Below are positions 1-10,591 of a stretch of DNA of 39,742 bases, one piece after another (position 1 is the first letter of the stretch; each line of letters opens with the position of its first letter). The position numbers and the translations under genes were made by a program. Origin of the DNA: Aeromonas bestiarum (GTDB lineage: Bacteria; Pseudomonadota; Gammaproteobacteria; Enterobacterales; Aeromonadaceae); the NCBI RefSeq assembly GCF_000819745.1, contig NZ_CDDA01000017.1, positions 6,630 through 46,371 of the forward strand, written 5' to 3'. The notes below the pieces were generated by a model. The model did no database searches, was not told where the DNA came from, and worked only from the letters and a program-made list of their open reading frames with translations.

Positions 1-63
1 CCGTCGCCGGTCGGACTGGACACCCGACCGGTCAGCCAGAAAAACCAGCCCGACCCGCCATAA
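1..63 (+). CDS. possible 3' end of a truncated gene
   Basis: Frame 1 is open from the first base and stops with TAA at 61-63, immediately before the hairpin at 67-89. The 20 visible residues are Pro/Asp/Gln-rich and match no family I recognise. A stop codon abutting a bidirectional terminator is the usual end of a gene convergent with pgi. The stretch is too short to exclude non-coding sequence. Confidence 0.4.
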   Translation, partial: PSPVGLDTRPVSQKNQPDPP

Positions 64-92
64 AAAAGCCCCGCTCATCGAGCGGGGCTTTT
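62..92. terminator. bidirectional terminator between pgi and the left-edge gene
   Basis: A perfect 9-bp stem (67-75 with 81-89, AGCCCCGCT/AGCGGGGCT) has loop CATCG. It is flanked by six A on the left and a short T run on the right, so it can end transcription in both directions. It lies 26 bases past the pgi stop codon. Confidence 0.9.
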
Positions 93-114
93 GCATTCAG
101 AAAGACCGGATAAA

Positions 115-2196
<2,082 letters not shown>

Positions 2197-2385
2197 ATGA
2201 AACACGTTTTATCCCTGTTTGCCCTGAGCCTGATCGCCACCGGCCTCATCGGCCTGTTGACCATGGTGCTGACCAGTGCGGCGCCAACCCTGGAGATACG
2301 GGTGCTGGCCGTGATCGGCGCCGTCCTGGGGGGCTATGTGCTGGTGCAGCCGTTGCTCAACCGGGTCGCTCGTCGGCTGGGGTAA
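2197..2385 (+). CDS. 62-residue predicted inner-membrane protein, unknown function
   Basis: The ATG at 2197 is preceded six bases upstream by GAGGAG (2185-2190), and a T-tailed hairpin follows the stop, so this looks like a complete one-gene unit. The product has two hydrophobic segments (about residues 4-25 and 34-52) joined by a short linker and ends in the basic tail NRVARRLG. A two-helix hairpin with a cytoplasmic basic C-terminus is the likely topology. I recognise no family and infer no function. Confidence 0.75.
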   Translation: MKHVLSLFALSLIATGLIGLLTMVLTSAAPTLEIRVLAVIGAVLGGYVLVQPLLNRVARRLG

Positions 2386-2443
2386 GGGGCTCCGCCGCCT
2401 GTATGGATGGGCGTGTTGGTCCAGGATGACAGCTGAGCAAATT

Positions 2444-2467
2444 CCGGCCCCGGTGGCCGGATTTTTT
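2444..2467 (+). terminator. terminator after the small membrane-protein gene
   Basis: Stem CCGGCC (2444-2449) pairs with GGCCGG (2455-2460) and is followed by a run of six T at 2462-2467. It lies about 60 bases after the stop at 2385. Confidence 0.85.
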
Positions 2468-2500
2468 ATGCCTGTGGCGCGCACATGAGGCCCAGAAACG

Positions 2501-2528
2501 ACCATGCCAGCACTAAGGCTGGCATGGT
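2501..2528. other. perfect 11-bp inverted repeat between convergent genes
   Basis: ACCATGCCAGC (2501-2511) and GCTGGCATGGT (2518-2528) flank a six-base loop. It sits 17 bases past the mscS stop. Neither side has a T run, so it is either a weak mscS terminator or an RNA 3'-end stabilising hairpin. Confidence 0.7.
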
Positions 2529-2545
2529 GACACTCAGGTCCGGGT

Positions 2546-3382
2546 TCAGGCCTGGGGTTTTTGCATGTGCATGACCATCTGCGGGAAGGGGATCTCGACG
2601 CCTTCGGCGTCGAAAGTCAGCTTCACCTTCTCGTGAAAGTCGAACCAGACACCCCAGTAATCGGCGGTCTTGACCCAGGGGCGTACCACTATATTGACCG
2701 AGGAGTCGGCCAGGGCGGCGACGGCGATAGTCGCGGCCGGATCCTTCAGGATGCGCGGCTCTTCATTCACCAGGCGCTCCAGGATCTGCTTGGCCTTGCG
2801 CAGGTCAGAGCCGTAGCCGATGCCGAAGGTCATGTCGACGCGACGGGTATCCATGCGCGAGTAGTTGACTATGGTGCCGTTGAGGATGGCGGAGTTGGGT
2901 ACCACCACCATCTTGTTGTCACCCGAGGTGAGGGTGGTGGTAAACAGCTGAACGGACTGCACCACACCCGCAGTGCCCGCCACTTCGATGAACTCGCCCG
3001 CCTTGATGGGGCGGAAGATGATCAGCAGGAAGCCGGCGGCGAAGTTGGAGAGCGAGCCTTGCAGCGCCAGACCAATGGCCAGACCTGCGGCACCTATGAT
3101 GGCGACGAAGGAGGCGGTCTGTACCCCGACCCGACCCAGGGCGGCGATCACTACGAACACCAAAATGGTGTACTTGAGGATGCTGCCGACGAAATGGGTG
3201 ACTGTGATGTCCAGCTTGCGGGCCTGCATTACCTTGACCACTGCGCTGCTGAGGAGGTTGGCGGCGATGTAACCGATCAGCAGGGTGATCAGGGAGGCCG
3301 CGATGTTGACGGCATACTCGATCAGCAGGCCCTGGTTATTGACCAGCCAGGTCTGCGCTTCGGTAATGATTTCGGGTTCCAT
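2546..3382 (-). CDS. mscS: small-conductance mechanosensitive channel, MscS family
   Basis: Inner-membrane heptameric channel that opens under membrane tension and releases solutes on hypo-osmotic shock. The 278-residue product is close to E. coli MscS (286). Three N-terminal membrane helices lie at about residues 20-47, 63-85 and 88-115. The third is the pore helix, with the typical Gly/Ala packing pattern (GAAGLAIGLALQGSLSNFAAG), followed by the beta domain (VVVPNSAILNGTIVNYS) and an alpha/beta cytoplasmic domain. The ATG at 3382 gives the normal family start; the open frame upstream continues 95 codons without family similarity. It lies downstream of slmA on the same strand but behind the slmA terminator, so it is probably transcribed separately. 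Confidence 0.95.
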   Translation of the reverse strand: MEPEIITEAQTWLVNNQGLLIEYAVNIAASLITLLIGYIAANLLSSAVVKVMQARKLDITVTHFVGSILKYTILVFVVIAALGRVGVQTASFVAIIGAAGLAIGLALQGSLSNFAAGFLLIIFRPIKAGEFIEVAGTAGVVQSVQLFTTTLTSGDNKMVVVPNSAILNGTIVNYSRMDTRRVDMTFGIGYGSDLRKAKQILERLVNEEPRILKDPAATIAVAALADSSVNIVVRPWVKTADYWGVWFDFHEKVKLTFDAEGVEIPFPQMVMHMQKPQA

Positions 3383-3483
3383 AGGATGTCCTGTCAGGCA
3401 GTAAAGGTTTATGACGCATGAATCTAACACTGGAATGCGACAATCCGGGTCGCATCTGGTGCTCATCCCCTCTTTTTTGCCAC

Positions 3484-3511
3484 AAAAAACAAGGGAGGCC
3501 AAGGCCTCCCT
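3484..3511 (-). terminator. slmA terminator
   Basis: A 9-bp stem AGGGAGGCC/GGCCTCCCT (3492-3500 with 3503-3511) is followed, reading leftward, by the complement of A6 at 3484-3489, that is a U run. It lies about 70 bases past the slmA stop. Confidence 0.9.
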
Positions 3512-3581
3512 GTTTGCACCAACCCGTCTGGACCAGCATTGTTGCTGATGATTGCGGCTGAATAGCCGCTGGGCTGAGTGG

Positions 3582-4178
3582 TCAGCTTTGCAGCAGCTGG
3601 CTGCGGATGAACAGCCATTGATCCTCGAAGCCGGCGGTGGGCTTGAGTTTGAACTCGGAGCGGACAAACTGGCTTATCCGTCCTTCGGTATAGGCCAGCA
3701 GCAGATTGGCCAGCATGGTTTCGTCGAGCTGGAAGCCCTGGCCTTCCCGCAGCCGCTTTTCCCGCAGTACCTGCTTGATCTGGGTCTCCAGCTTGTCGAA
3801 CAGAATGCTGATGCGATCCCGCAGCCGATCGTGTTCGCCCAGCAGGGCGTCGCCGTTGAGGATGCGGGTGATGCCGGGGTTGCGCTCGGCGAACACCAGC
3901 AGCAGCTGAAGGATGTGATGGCAGCGAGCCATGGTGTCCTTCTCTTCCGCCATGATCAGGTTGACCCGTGACAGCAGGGAATCCTCGATAAAGTCGATCA
4001 GCCCCTCGAACATCCGCGCCTTGCTGGGAAAATGTCGATAGAGGGCTGCCTCAGAGACACCCACCTCGGCCGCCAGACGTGCCGTGGTGATACGCTGGCC
4101 AGGACTGGTTTCCAGCATATGGGCGAGTGCTTGCAGGATCTGATCGCGCCGACTCTGTTTCTGATTACTGCTTGCCAT
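3582..4178 (-). CDS. slmA: nucleoid occlusion factor SlmA (TetR family)
   Basis: DNA-bound division inhibitor that blocks FtsZ ring assembly over the nucleoid. The 198-residue product equals E. coli SlmA in length. The N-terminal TetR helix-turn-helix is clear ([20 protein letters not shown], about residues 31-50), followed by the helical ligand/dimer domain. AGGGGAA lies just before the ATG at 4178. It follows dut by 68 bases on the same strand, the coaBC-dut-slmA order also found in Enterobacterales, so cotranscription is likely. With zapB at 34.9 kb, this is one of two FtsZ-related genes in the window. Confidence 0.96.
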   Translation of the reverse strand: MASSNQKQSRRDQILQALAHMLETSPGQRITTARLAAEVGVSEAALYRHFPSKARMFEGLIDFIEDSLLSRVNLIMAEEKDTMARCHHILQLLLVFAERNPGITRILNGDALLGEHDRLRDRISILFDKLETQIKQVLREKRLREGQGFQLDETMLANLLLAYTEGRISQFVRSEFKLKPTAGFEDQWLFIRSQLLQS

Positions 4179-4246
4179 GGATTCCCCTAAAAAAACAATG
4201 GCTTGATTCTATTATTAGGCACAGACCCAAGGGCCTGTGTGGTCTG

Positions 4247-4705
4247 TTATTGGCGACCAGAAGAACCAAAACCGCCTTCACCCCGTTCACTCTGATTGAA
4301 CTCATCGACCAGTTGGAAGCTGGCCTGAACTACCGGCATGATCACCAGCTGGGCGATGCGTTCGCCTGGCTGCATGGTGAAGCTGTCGTTGCCACGGTTC
4401 CAGACCGAGACCATCAGCTGGCCCTGGTAATCGGAATCGATGAGGCCGACCAGGTTGCCCAGCACTATGCCGTGCTTATGGCCGAGGCCGGAGCGGGGCA
4501 GAATGGTGGCACACAGGCCGGGATCCTGGATGTGGATGGCCAGACCGGTCGGTACCAGGGTGGTATCGCCCGGTGCCAGCGTGATGGGCGCATCCAACAG
4601 GGCGCGCAGATCCATGCCGGCAGAGCCCGGTGTGGCATAGGCGGGCAGCGGGTAGTCGGTGCCGATGCGGGCATCCAGAATCTTCAATTCAATTTGTGTT
4701 GTCAT
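4247..4705 (-). CDS. dut: dUTP diphosphatase (dUTPase)
   Basis: Hydrolyses dUTP to dUMP and pyrophosphate, keeping uracil out of DNA and supplying thymidylate synthesis. The 152-residue product has the trimeric dUTPase motifs in order: [10 protein letters not shown] (motif 1), [11 protein letters not shown] (motif 2), [11 protein letters not shown] (motif 3), [10 protein letters not shown] (motif 4) and the C-terminal P-loop-like [10 protein letters not shown] (motif 5). The ATG at 4705 matches the family start; a TTG at 4723 would add six residues and has no better ribosome site. It lies between coaBC (110 bases upstream) and slmA. Confidence 0.97.
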   Translation of the reverse strand: MTTQIELKILDARIGTDYPLPAYATPGSAGMDLRALLDAPITLAPGDTTLVPTGLAIHIQDPGLCATILPRSGLGHKHGIVLGNLVGLIDSDYQGQLMVSVWNRGNDSFTMQPGERIAQLVIMPVVQASFQLVDEFNQSERGEGGFGSSGRQ

Positions 4706-4784
4706 GGATAGTTCGTTTTTCAATGAGTGCTTGTGTGGACGCCCAGCATGGCCAGTGCAGTCTGTGTCGTCGTGAATCGTTCGC

Positions 4785-4803
4785 CTGCCGGGCGTACCGG
4801 CAG
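4785..4803 (-). other. hairpin between coaBC and dut
   Basis: Perfect 7-bp stem CTGCCGG/CCGGCAG with a five-base loop, 13 bases past the coaBC stop. No U run follows in the leftward direction, so it may be an attenuator or RNA-processing site rather than a full terminator. Confidence 0.4.
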
Positions 4804-4815
4804 ACGGGCCGGGTG

Positions 4816-6018
4816 TTAGCCCCGGTAGTGACGCGCAATCAGGGCGATGAGGTGACGGGCCAGCGTCAGCTTATCGGCCAGCGGCAGAGGGGCTTGACCC
4901 CCTTGCCAGAACACGGTCAGGGCGTTGTCATCGGCGTTGAAGCCCTGGCCCGCGCGGGACACGTCGTTGGCGGCGATCATGTCCAGCCGCTTACGCTGCA
5001 GTTTGTCGAGGGCGTATTGTTCCACATCCACGGTTTCGGCGGCAAATCCGACGGTGAAGGGCTTGTCTGACAGCGCTCCCACGGCGGCTATGATGTCGGG
5101 ATTCTTGACCAGCTTCACCACCATCTGGTTGTTGTCGCCGGTCTTCTTGATCTTCTGGCTGGCGACCTGCTCGGGCCTATAGTCGGCCACGGCGGCGCAG
5201 CCAATGAAGAGATCGCAGTCGGCCACCCGGCTCATCACCGCCTGATGCATCTGCTCTGCGCTCTCCACATCGACTCGTACTACCCCGCCCGGTGTCGGCA
5301 GGGCGACCGGGCCGCTCACCAGCGTCACCTCGGCACCCGCCTCACGGGCGGCGCGGGCGATGGCGTAACCCATCTTGCCGGAGCTGTGGTTGCTGATATA
5401 GCGCACCGGATCCAGCGGCTCGCGGGTCGGCCCTGCGGTGAGCAGCAGCCTGACGCCCGCCAGCAGCGGCTCGGCGGCCAGTTGCTGGCAGCAGCGCTCA
5501 ACCAGTTCGAGGGGATCCAGCATCCGGCCCGGGCCCACGTCGCCGCAGGCCTGGCTGCCGGAATCCGGCCCCCACAGCAGGATGCCGCGACTGGCCAGGG
5601 TCTGAAGGTTGGCCTGGGTGGCGGCGTTGAGATACATCTGCTGGTTCATGGCCGGGGCCAGTGCCACCGGTGCCGGTGTCGCCAGACAGAGGGTGGTGAG
5701 CAGTTCGTCGGCCATGCCGGCAGCCATGCGGGCCATCAGATTGGCGCTGGCCGGGGCGATCAGCACCAGATCCGCCCACTTGGCCAGTTCGATGTGGCCC
5801 ATGCCCGCCTCGGCGGCGGGATCCAGCAGGCTGTCTGCCACCGGATGGCCGGAGACGGCCTGCAGGGTCAGCGGGGTGATGAACTCCTTGGCGGAGCGGG
5901 TCATCACCACCCGTACCTCGGCTCCCTGATCTTTCAGGCGGCGTACCAGTTCGGCACTCTTGTAGGCGGCGATCCCGCCACTGACACCCAACAGGATGTG
6001 TTTATCGGCCAATCTCAT
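4816..6018 (-). CDS. coaBC: bifunctional phosphopantothenoylcysteine decarboxylase / phosphopantothenate-cysteine ligase
   Basis: Carries out two successive steps of coenzyme A synthesis: joining 4'-phosphopantothenate to cysteine (CoaB, CTP-dependent) and decarboxylating the product (CoaC, FMN-dependent). The 400-residue length is normal for the fusion. The N-terminal CoaC half shows [14 protein letters not shown], the active-site His in [11 protein letters not shown], the PAMNQQMY substrate clamp and the catalytic Cys in [13 protein letters not shown]. The C-terminal CoaB half begins near [19 protein letters not shown] and contains the KIKK lysine stretch. It is divergent from radC with 147 bases between the starts and heads the coaBC-dut-slmA unit. 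A second CoA gene, coaD, lies at 9.9 kb. Confidence 0.97.
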   Translation of the reverse strand: MRLADKHILLGVSGGIAAYKSAELVRRLKDQGAEVRVVMTRSAKEFITPLTLQAVSGHPVADSLLDPAAEAGMGHIELAKWADLVLIAPASANLMARMAAGMADELLTTLCLATPAPVALAPAMNQQMYLNAATQANLQTLASRGILLWGPDSGSQACGDVGPGRMLDPLELVERCCQQLAAEPLLAGVRLLLTAGPTREPLDPVRYISNHSSGKMGYAIARAAREAGAEVTLVSGPVALPTPGGVVRVDVESAEQMHQAVMSRVADCDLFIGCAAVADYRPEQVASQKIKKTGDNNQMVVKLVKNPDIIAAVGALSDKPFTVGFAAETVDVEQYALDKLQRKRLDMIAANDVSRAGQGFNADDNALTVFWQGGQAPLPLADKLTLARHLIALIARHYRG

Positions 6019-6165
6019 CTGCTGCTTCTCTTCCGGCTCACTCTGACTGGTCGGCTAAGATACCACAGGCAAGGGATGACGACAGAGGCTGACATGGGGG
6101 ACTTGTGGTCGGGCTCCCGCGATTTTTTGCTATGTTTTCTCTCAATAGGCATGAGGGAGAGACAA

Positions 6166-6840
6166 ATGAGCATCAAGGAGTGGCCAGAGGATGAGCGTCC
6201 CCGAGAGAAGCTGTTGCGCCAGGGGCCCGGCGCCTTGTCCGATGCCGAGTTGCTGGCCATCTTCCTGCGCACCGGCGTCAACGGGCTGAGCGCGGTGGAT
6301 CTCTCGCGCCAGCTGTTGCAGCAGTTCGGATCCTTGCGGGCACTGCTCGGCGCCGAGCAGTCGGCCTTCTGCGATGCTCATGGGCTGGGTCCGGCCAAAT
6401 ACGCTCAGTTGCAGGCTGTGCTGGAGATGGGCAAGCGTCATCTGGCCGAGCAGTTGCAGCGGGGCGATGCCCTCACCTCGCCCCAGTTGACCCGGGATTA
6501 TCTGCAGGCTCAGCTGCGGGATCGGCCGCGAGAAGTGTTCGCCTTGTTGCTCCTGGACAACCAGCACAGAGTGATTCAATTCGTTGAACTTTTTTACGGA
6601 ACCCTCGACTCGGCGAGCGTCTGGCCCAGAGAAATCGTGCAGATCGCGCTCAAACATAATGCAGCCGCCGTGATTCTGGCGCATAATCACCCGTCCGGCG
6701 TGGCCGAGCCCAGTCGGGCCGACCGCCAGATCACGGATCGGATCTTGGCCGCCTTGGCCCTGATCGATATCAGAGTGCTGGATCACTTGGTGATCGGTGA
6801 TGGCATCACGGTTTCTTTTGCAGAGCGTGGTTGGTTGTAA
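6166..6840 (+). CDS. radC: RadC-family JAB/MPN domain protein
   Basis: Despite its historical name, RadC has no confirmed DNA-repair activity. The 224-residue product has an N-terminal helix-hairpin-helix region ([16 protein letters not shown] to about residue 75) and a C-terminal JAB1/MPN metalloprotease-like domain with the metal motif [14 protein letters not shown] intact. The open frame extends far upstream through the coaBC antisense, but the ATG at 6166 has GAGGGAGAG just before it and gives the family start [15 protein letters not shown]; an ATG at 6151 would add only five residues. The gene is divergent from coaBC, as in many gammaproteobacteria. Confidence 0.93.
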   Translation: MSIKEWPEDERPREKLLRQGPGALSDAELLAIFLRTGVNGLSAVDLSRQLLQQFGSLRALLGAEQSAFCDAHGLGPAKYAQLQAVLEMGKRHLAEQLQRGDALTSPQLTRDYLQAQLRDRPREVFALLLLDNQHRVIQFVELFYGTLDSASVWPREIVQIALKHNAAAVILAHNHPSGVAEPSRADRQITDRILAALALIDIRVLDHLVIGDGITVSFAERGWL

Positions 6841-6861
6841 CTGGCTCTGGCACGGTATTAG

Positions 6862-6890
6862 TTGATCTTTGATCACGGATGCTGTATAAA
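6862..6890 (+). promoter_or_regulatory. sigma-70 promoter for rpmB-rpmG
   Basis: TTGATC (6862-6867) and TATAAA (6885-6890) are separated by 17 bases. A start near 6897 would give a leader of about 80 bases before the rpmB ATG. Confidence 0.7.
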
Positions 6891-6905
6891 ATGCCGCCTT
6901 CTGTT

Positions 6906-6950
6906 TGCCCCGCAATCGAAGGCCAGCGGGGCAGATATTTGCTCGAGCAA
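6906..6950 (+). promoter_or_regulatory. structured 5' leader of rpmB
   Basis: Two adjacent dyads lie between the promoter and the rpmB ribosome site. One is a perfect 8-bp stem TGCCCCGC/GCGGGGCA (6906-6913 with 6926-6933) around a 12-base loop. The other is the 12-base palindrome TTGCTCGAGCAA (6939-6950). Their position suits translational or transcriptional control of a ribosomal-protein operon, but I know of no defined rpmB leader element to compare. Confidence 0.5.
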
Positions 6951-6975
6951 TGAAGTAAGATTTGGAGAGACTGAC

Positions 6976-7212
6976 ATGTCTAGAGTATGCCAAGTAACCG
7001 GCAAGCGCCCGGCAGTTGGTAACAACCGTTCGCACGCTAACAACGCTACCAAGCGTCGTTTCCTGCCGAACCTGCACACTCACCGTTTTTGGGTTGAGGG
7101 TGAAAAACGCTTCGTAAGTCTGCGCGTATCCGCAAAAGGCATGCGTATCATCGACAAGCGTGGCGTTGAAGTGGTTCTGGCTGAACTGCGCGCCAGCGGT
7201 GTTAAGGTATAA
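6976..7212 (+). CDS. rpmB: 50S ribosomal protein L28
   Basis: Large-subunit ribosomal protein. The 78-residue product matches the usual bacterial length and starts [20 protein letters not shown], the family hallmark. TTTGGAGAG (6961-6969) precedes the ATG. rpmG follows after 11 bases, forming the standard rpmB-rpmG operon. A strong promoter and structured leader lie upstream. Of the zinc-type cysteines only Cys5 is evident, so this is not the four-Cys form. Confidence 0.98.
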   Translation: MSRVCQVTGKRPAVGNNRSHANNATKRRFLPNLHTHRFWVEGEKRFVSLRVSAKGMRIIDKRGVEVVLAELRASGVKV

Positions 7213-7223
7213 GGAATTAGATC

Positions 7224-7391
7224 ATGGCTAAAGGTATTCGCGAGAAAATTCGTCTGAACTCCAGCGCCGGTACTGGTCACTTCTATACCACTACCAAGAA
7301 CAAGCGCACCATGCCCGAAAAAATGGAGATCAAAAAGTTTGATCCCGTTGTTCGTCAGCATGTGATCTACAAAGAAGGCAAAATCAAGTAA
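7224..7391 (+). CDS. rpmG: 50S ribosomal protein L33
   Basis: A 55-residue large-subunit protein, the same length as E. coli L33, reading [20 protein letters not shown] at the start and ending YKEGKIK. It contains no cysteine, so it is the zinc-independent form. AAGGAA (7211-7216) precedes the ATG, and translation is probably coupled to rpmB. A strong terminator follows 20 bases after the stop. Confidence 0.97.
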   Translation: MAKGIREKIRLNSSAGTGHFYTTTKNKRTMPEKMEIKKFDPVVRQHVIYKEGKIK

Positions 7392-7410
7392 TCACTTGAA
7401 TTTGTCTCAA

Positions 7411-7437
7411 AAACCCGGCCTTGTGCCGGGTTTTTTT
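7411..7437 (+). terminator. rpmBG terminator
   Basis: A 9-bp stem AAACCCGGC/GCCGGGTTT (7411-7419 with 7425-7433) runs into a T tract ending at 7437. Confidence 0.93.
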
Positions 7438-7481
7438 ATGGCTGGAATTCAGTACACTGCCGGTTCGAAGGGAGGCTTGCC

Positions 7482-7937
7482 ATGTTCAGATTGAGCCGCA
7501 AAGGCTGGAATAACGTGATCATAGTGGCCGTGCTGGCGGTGATCACCCTGTTGCACCGGCTGGAGATAGCCCAGCAGGAGAACAGCGCCCAGCGCGCCCG
7601 TCCCCTGTTGCCGGACAGCGCCGTCGTGCTCACCTGGCAGGGACCGAGCTGGCAGATCGAGCGCATCGGTCAGGGCTGGCGCAGCGGGCCGGATCTGGGG
7701 CTCAGCAGTGCCCAGCTGGCCGCTCACATCGAAGGCTGGCAGGGCTGGTTGTTGCCACCGGGTAGTGCCGTGCGGGGCACCCCGGTCACCCTCAAGATCT
7801 GGGTCGCCGGTCAGAGCGATCCGATTGAAGTGGGGCTCTATCAGGACAGCGGCAAGTTTGCCGCCCTGCTGCCCCCTTCGACCTGGCTCAGCCTGAGTCA
7901 GGAGCAGTACCGCAGCCTGCTGCGTCCCACCCCCTAA
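7482..7937 (+). CDS. predicted membrane-anchored protein of unknown function
   Basis: The 151-residue product has one hydrophobic segment near the N-terminus (about residues 11-24) after a basic MFRLSRKGWNN start, then a soluble domain rich in Trp, Gln and Ser. The positive-inside rule places that domain in the periplasm. AAGGGAGG (7468-7475) lies six bases before the ATG, and mutM follows after 24 bases, so the two are probably cotranscribed behind the rpmG terminator. I recognise no domain. The conserved-looking position between ribosomal genes and mutM is the only functional hint. Confidence 0.8.
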   Translation: MFRLSRKGWNNVIIVAVLAVITLLHRLEIAQQENSAQRARPLLPDSAVVLTWQGPSWQIERIGQGWRSGPDLGLSSAQLAAHIEGWQGWLLPPGSAVRGTPVTLKIWVAGQSDPIEVGLYQDSGKFAALLPPSTWLSLSQEQYRSLLRPTP

Positions 7938-7961
7938 TCCATTTTCGAGCGAGAGGACCCC

Positions 7962-8774
7962 ATGCCTGAATTACCGGAAGTCGAAGTCAGCCGCCAGGGC
8001 ATCTCTCCCTGGCTCACCGGCATCAAGGTCACTCGCGTCGTGGTGCGGGATGGCCGGCTGCGCTGGCCGGTGCCGGGCGAAATCCAGGAGCTGGTGGATC
8101 TCGTCATCCACAGGGTCAGCCGCCGCGCCAAGTACCTGCTGCTGGAGACCGACTTCGGCACCGCCATCCTGCATCTGGGCATGTCCGGCAGCCTGCGGGT
8201 GCTGAATATCGGCACCCCGGCCGAGAAACACGACCACGTGGATATAGAGCTCGCCAACGGCAAGCTGCTGCGGCTCAACGATCCGCGCCGCTTCGGTGCC
8301 CTGCTTTGGACCCGTGAACCGGCCGAGGCGCACGCCCTGCTGGCGAAGCTGGGGCCGGAGCCGCTCACCGACGCCTTCAGCGCCGATTACCTGCAGGGGC
8401 GCGCCAAGGGGCGCAGCACCCCCATCAAGACCTTCCTGATGGACAATCATGTGGTGGTCGGGGTGGGCAACATCTACGCCAACGAGGCGCTCTATGCCGC
8501 CGGCATTCATCCCAAGCGGGCGGCGGGCAACATCAGCGCCGAGCGACTGGCAACCCTGGTAGCCGAGATCAAGCGGGTACTGGCCGAGGCCATCAAGCAG
8601 GGTGGCACCACCCTCAAGGATTTCACCAGCGCCGATGGCAAACCTGGCTATTTCGTGCAGCAGTTGCAGGTCTACGGGCGGGGTGGCCAGCCCTGTTTTC
8701 ATTGTCACACCCTGCTCAGTGAAATCCGGCTGGGGCAGAGAACCACAGTGTTTTGCTCCCACTGCCAGCGCTGA
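7962..8774 (+). CDS. mutM: formamidopyrimidine-DNA glycosylase (Fpg/MutM)
   Basis: Removes 8-oxoguanine and ring-opened purines from DNA and nicks the abasic site. The 270-residue product begins with the catalytic PELPEVE, whose N-terminal Pro becomes the nucleophile after Met removal. It has the conserved Lys in RRAKYLLLE, the helix-two-turn-helix region around [12 protein letters not shown], and a C-terminal zinc finger with two Cys pairs (CFHC and CSHC) around the RTTVF hairpin. It lies downstream of the membrane-protein gene at 7482. The pairing rpmBG-mutM is widespread in gammaproteobacteria. Confidence 0.98.
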   Translation: MPELPEVEVSRQGISPWLTGIKVTRVVVRDGRLRWPVPGEIQELVDLVIHRVSRRAKYLLLETDFGTAILHLGMSGSLRVLNIGTPAEKHDHVDIELANGKLLRLNDPRRFGALLWTREPAEAHALLAKLGPEPLTDAFSADYLQGRAKGRSTPIKTFLMDNHVVVGVGNIYANEALYAAGIHPKRAAGNISAERLATLVAEIKRVLAEAIKQGGTTLKDFTSADGKPGYFVQQLQVYGRGGQPCFHCHTLLSEIRLGQRTTVFCSHCQR

Positions 8775-8889
8775 ATGGCCGTTATTTTGGCCAAAAACGG
8801 CCAAGTTGTAAGAGAGTATTTCCAGTCTGTTGAATATTTGCGCGCCCGTCACTAGTATCTCGACCGTTCAGGCAGTTTGAGAAAATAAA

Positions 8890-9834
8890 ATGACAGCTAA
8901 ATCAATAGACTGGGATCATTTATCCCGGCAGGGGCACTATTGTGCCCAAAAAATGGCCCGTTTCCTCTATCCCGATGACAGCGCCCGCAAGACCTTCAAT
9001 CGCGCCAAGTTCGTGCTGCGCAGCCTGCTCTATCGGCAGCAGCTGAGCCGGGTATTCGAGCTGTTTCAGGCCGAACCCCTCAAGGCCCTGCCTGCCCACT
9101 ATCCCGAGCTGCTCGACAAGCCGATGCGGCCCTACCGCTTTGCCGGCTCCACCGCGACCGAGCGGGCCGAGATGCTGGAGAACCACTACCGGCTGATGCT
9201 GGCCCGCTACCCGGATCTGATCGACCCGCTCTATCTGGGCGATGGCATCGAGCTCGGCCGCTATCCCGAGAGCGGCTGCCGCATCATATTGCGTCACGAC
9301 GGTACCTTCCGCCGCGAGGCCGAGCTGGCCCTCTCCATCGTCGATCCGCAGGGCAAGCGGCTTTACAGCTGTGCCTTCTCGCTGGCCGGTACACCCAAGC
9401 GGCTGGCCGTGGTGATCGGCTCGGTACAGGGCCCGGAGCCCTGCATCGAGCAAGCGCAGGACAAGGTGCGTGCGCTGACCAAGGAGGGCCACGGTCTGAG
9501 ACCCAAGTCGCTGGTGGTAATGCTGGTGATGCAGCTGGCCGAGGCGATGGAGGCCGAGCATATCTCGGCGGTGCGGATGAAGGCGCACATCTATCAGGCC
9601 AGGCGCTACAGCAAGAAGAAGAAAGCCTGTCTGCAGGCGGATTATGACGAGCTGTGGCAGGAGTTTGGCGCCATCGATCTGGATGACAACTTCGTGCGGT
9701 TGCAGCCCGCCCAGCGCAAGCCGCTGGAGGAGATAGCTTCCAAGAAGCGGGCCATGTACCGGCGCCGCTACGAGTGGCTTGACCAGCTGACCCTGGCGAG
9801 TCAGCAGCAGCTGGGCCCACGTCTGGCAGGTTGA
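8890..9834 (+). CDS. DUF535 / VirK-YbjX family protein
   Basis: The 314-residue product has the general size and character of YbjX/VirK proteins: an N-terminal helical region, a central section with YRFAGSTATERAEMLENHY, and a C-terminal section with KAHIYQARRYSKKKKA and MYRRRYEWL. No signal peptide or membrane helix is visible. Members have been linked to envelope and virulence responses in enterobacteria, but no biochemical activity is known to me. The ATG at 8890 has only a weak upstream purine stretch. The 115-base gap after mutM and the terminator after the stop suggest its own transcription unit. Family assignment is from memory of sequence character. Confidence 0.75.
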   Translation: MTAKSIDWDHLSRQGHYCAQKMARFLYPDDSARKTFNRAKFVLRSLLYRQQLSRVFELFQAEPLKALPAHYPELLDKPMRPYRFAGSTATERAEMLENHYRLMLARYPDLIDPLYLGDGIELGRYPESGCRIILRHDGTFRREAELALSIVDPQGKRLYSCAFSLAGTPKRLAVVIGSVQGPEPCIEQAQDKVRALTKEGHGLRPKSLVVMLVMQLAEAMEAEHISAVRMKAHIYQARRYSKKKKACLQADYDELWQEFGAIDLDDNFVRLQPAQRKPLEEIASKKRAMYRRRYEWLDQLTLASQQQLGPRLAG

Positions 9835-9855
9835 GATGCACAGGCTGCAGTGGCA

Positions 9856-9884
9856 AACAGGCTACCCTCGGGTAGCCTGTTTTT
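9856..9884. terminator. bidirectional terminator between the ybjX-like gene and coaD
   Basis: An 11-bp stem AACAGGCTACC/GGTAGCCTGTT (9856-9866 with 9871-9881) lies between two convergent genes. TTTTT follows on the right and a short U run on the left strand. Confidence 0.85.
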
Positions 9885-9886
9885 GA

Positions 9887-10477
<591 letters not shown>

Positions 10478-10591
10478 TCAAATTGCTGTCGCCTGGTGTC
10501 TTCGCTTGAGAATAGCCCTGCATCAGGCAAGAATACCCGCACCGCGCATCAAGCCTCCTTGCATTGGTGACAGGGAGCAAAGGGATTTTTT

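Noticed and set aside
5245..6165. Upstream extension of the radC frame
   Set aside because: Runs antisense through coaBC; the family start and ribosome site are at 6166.
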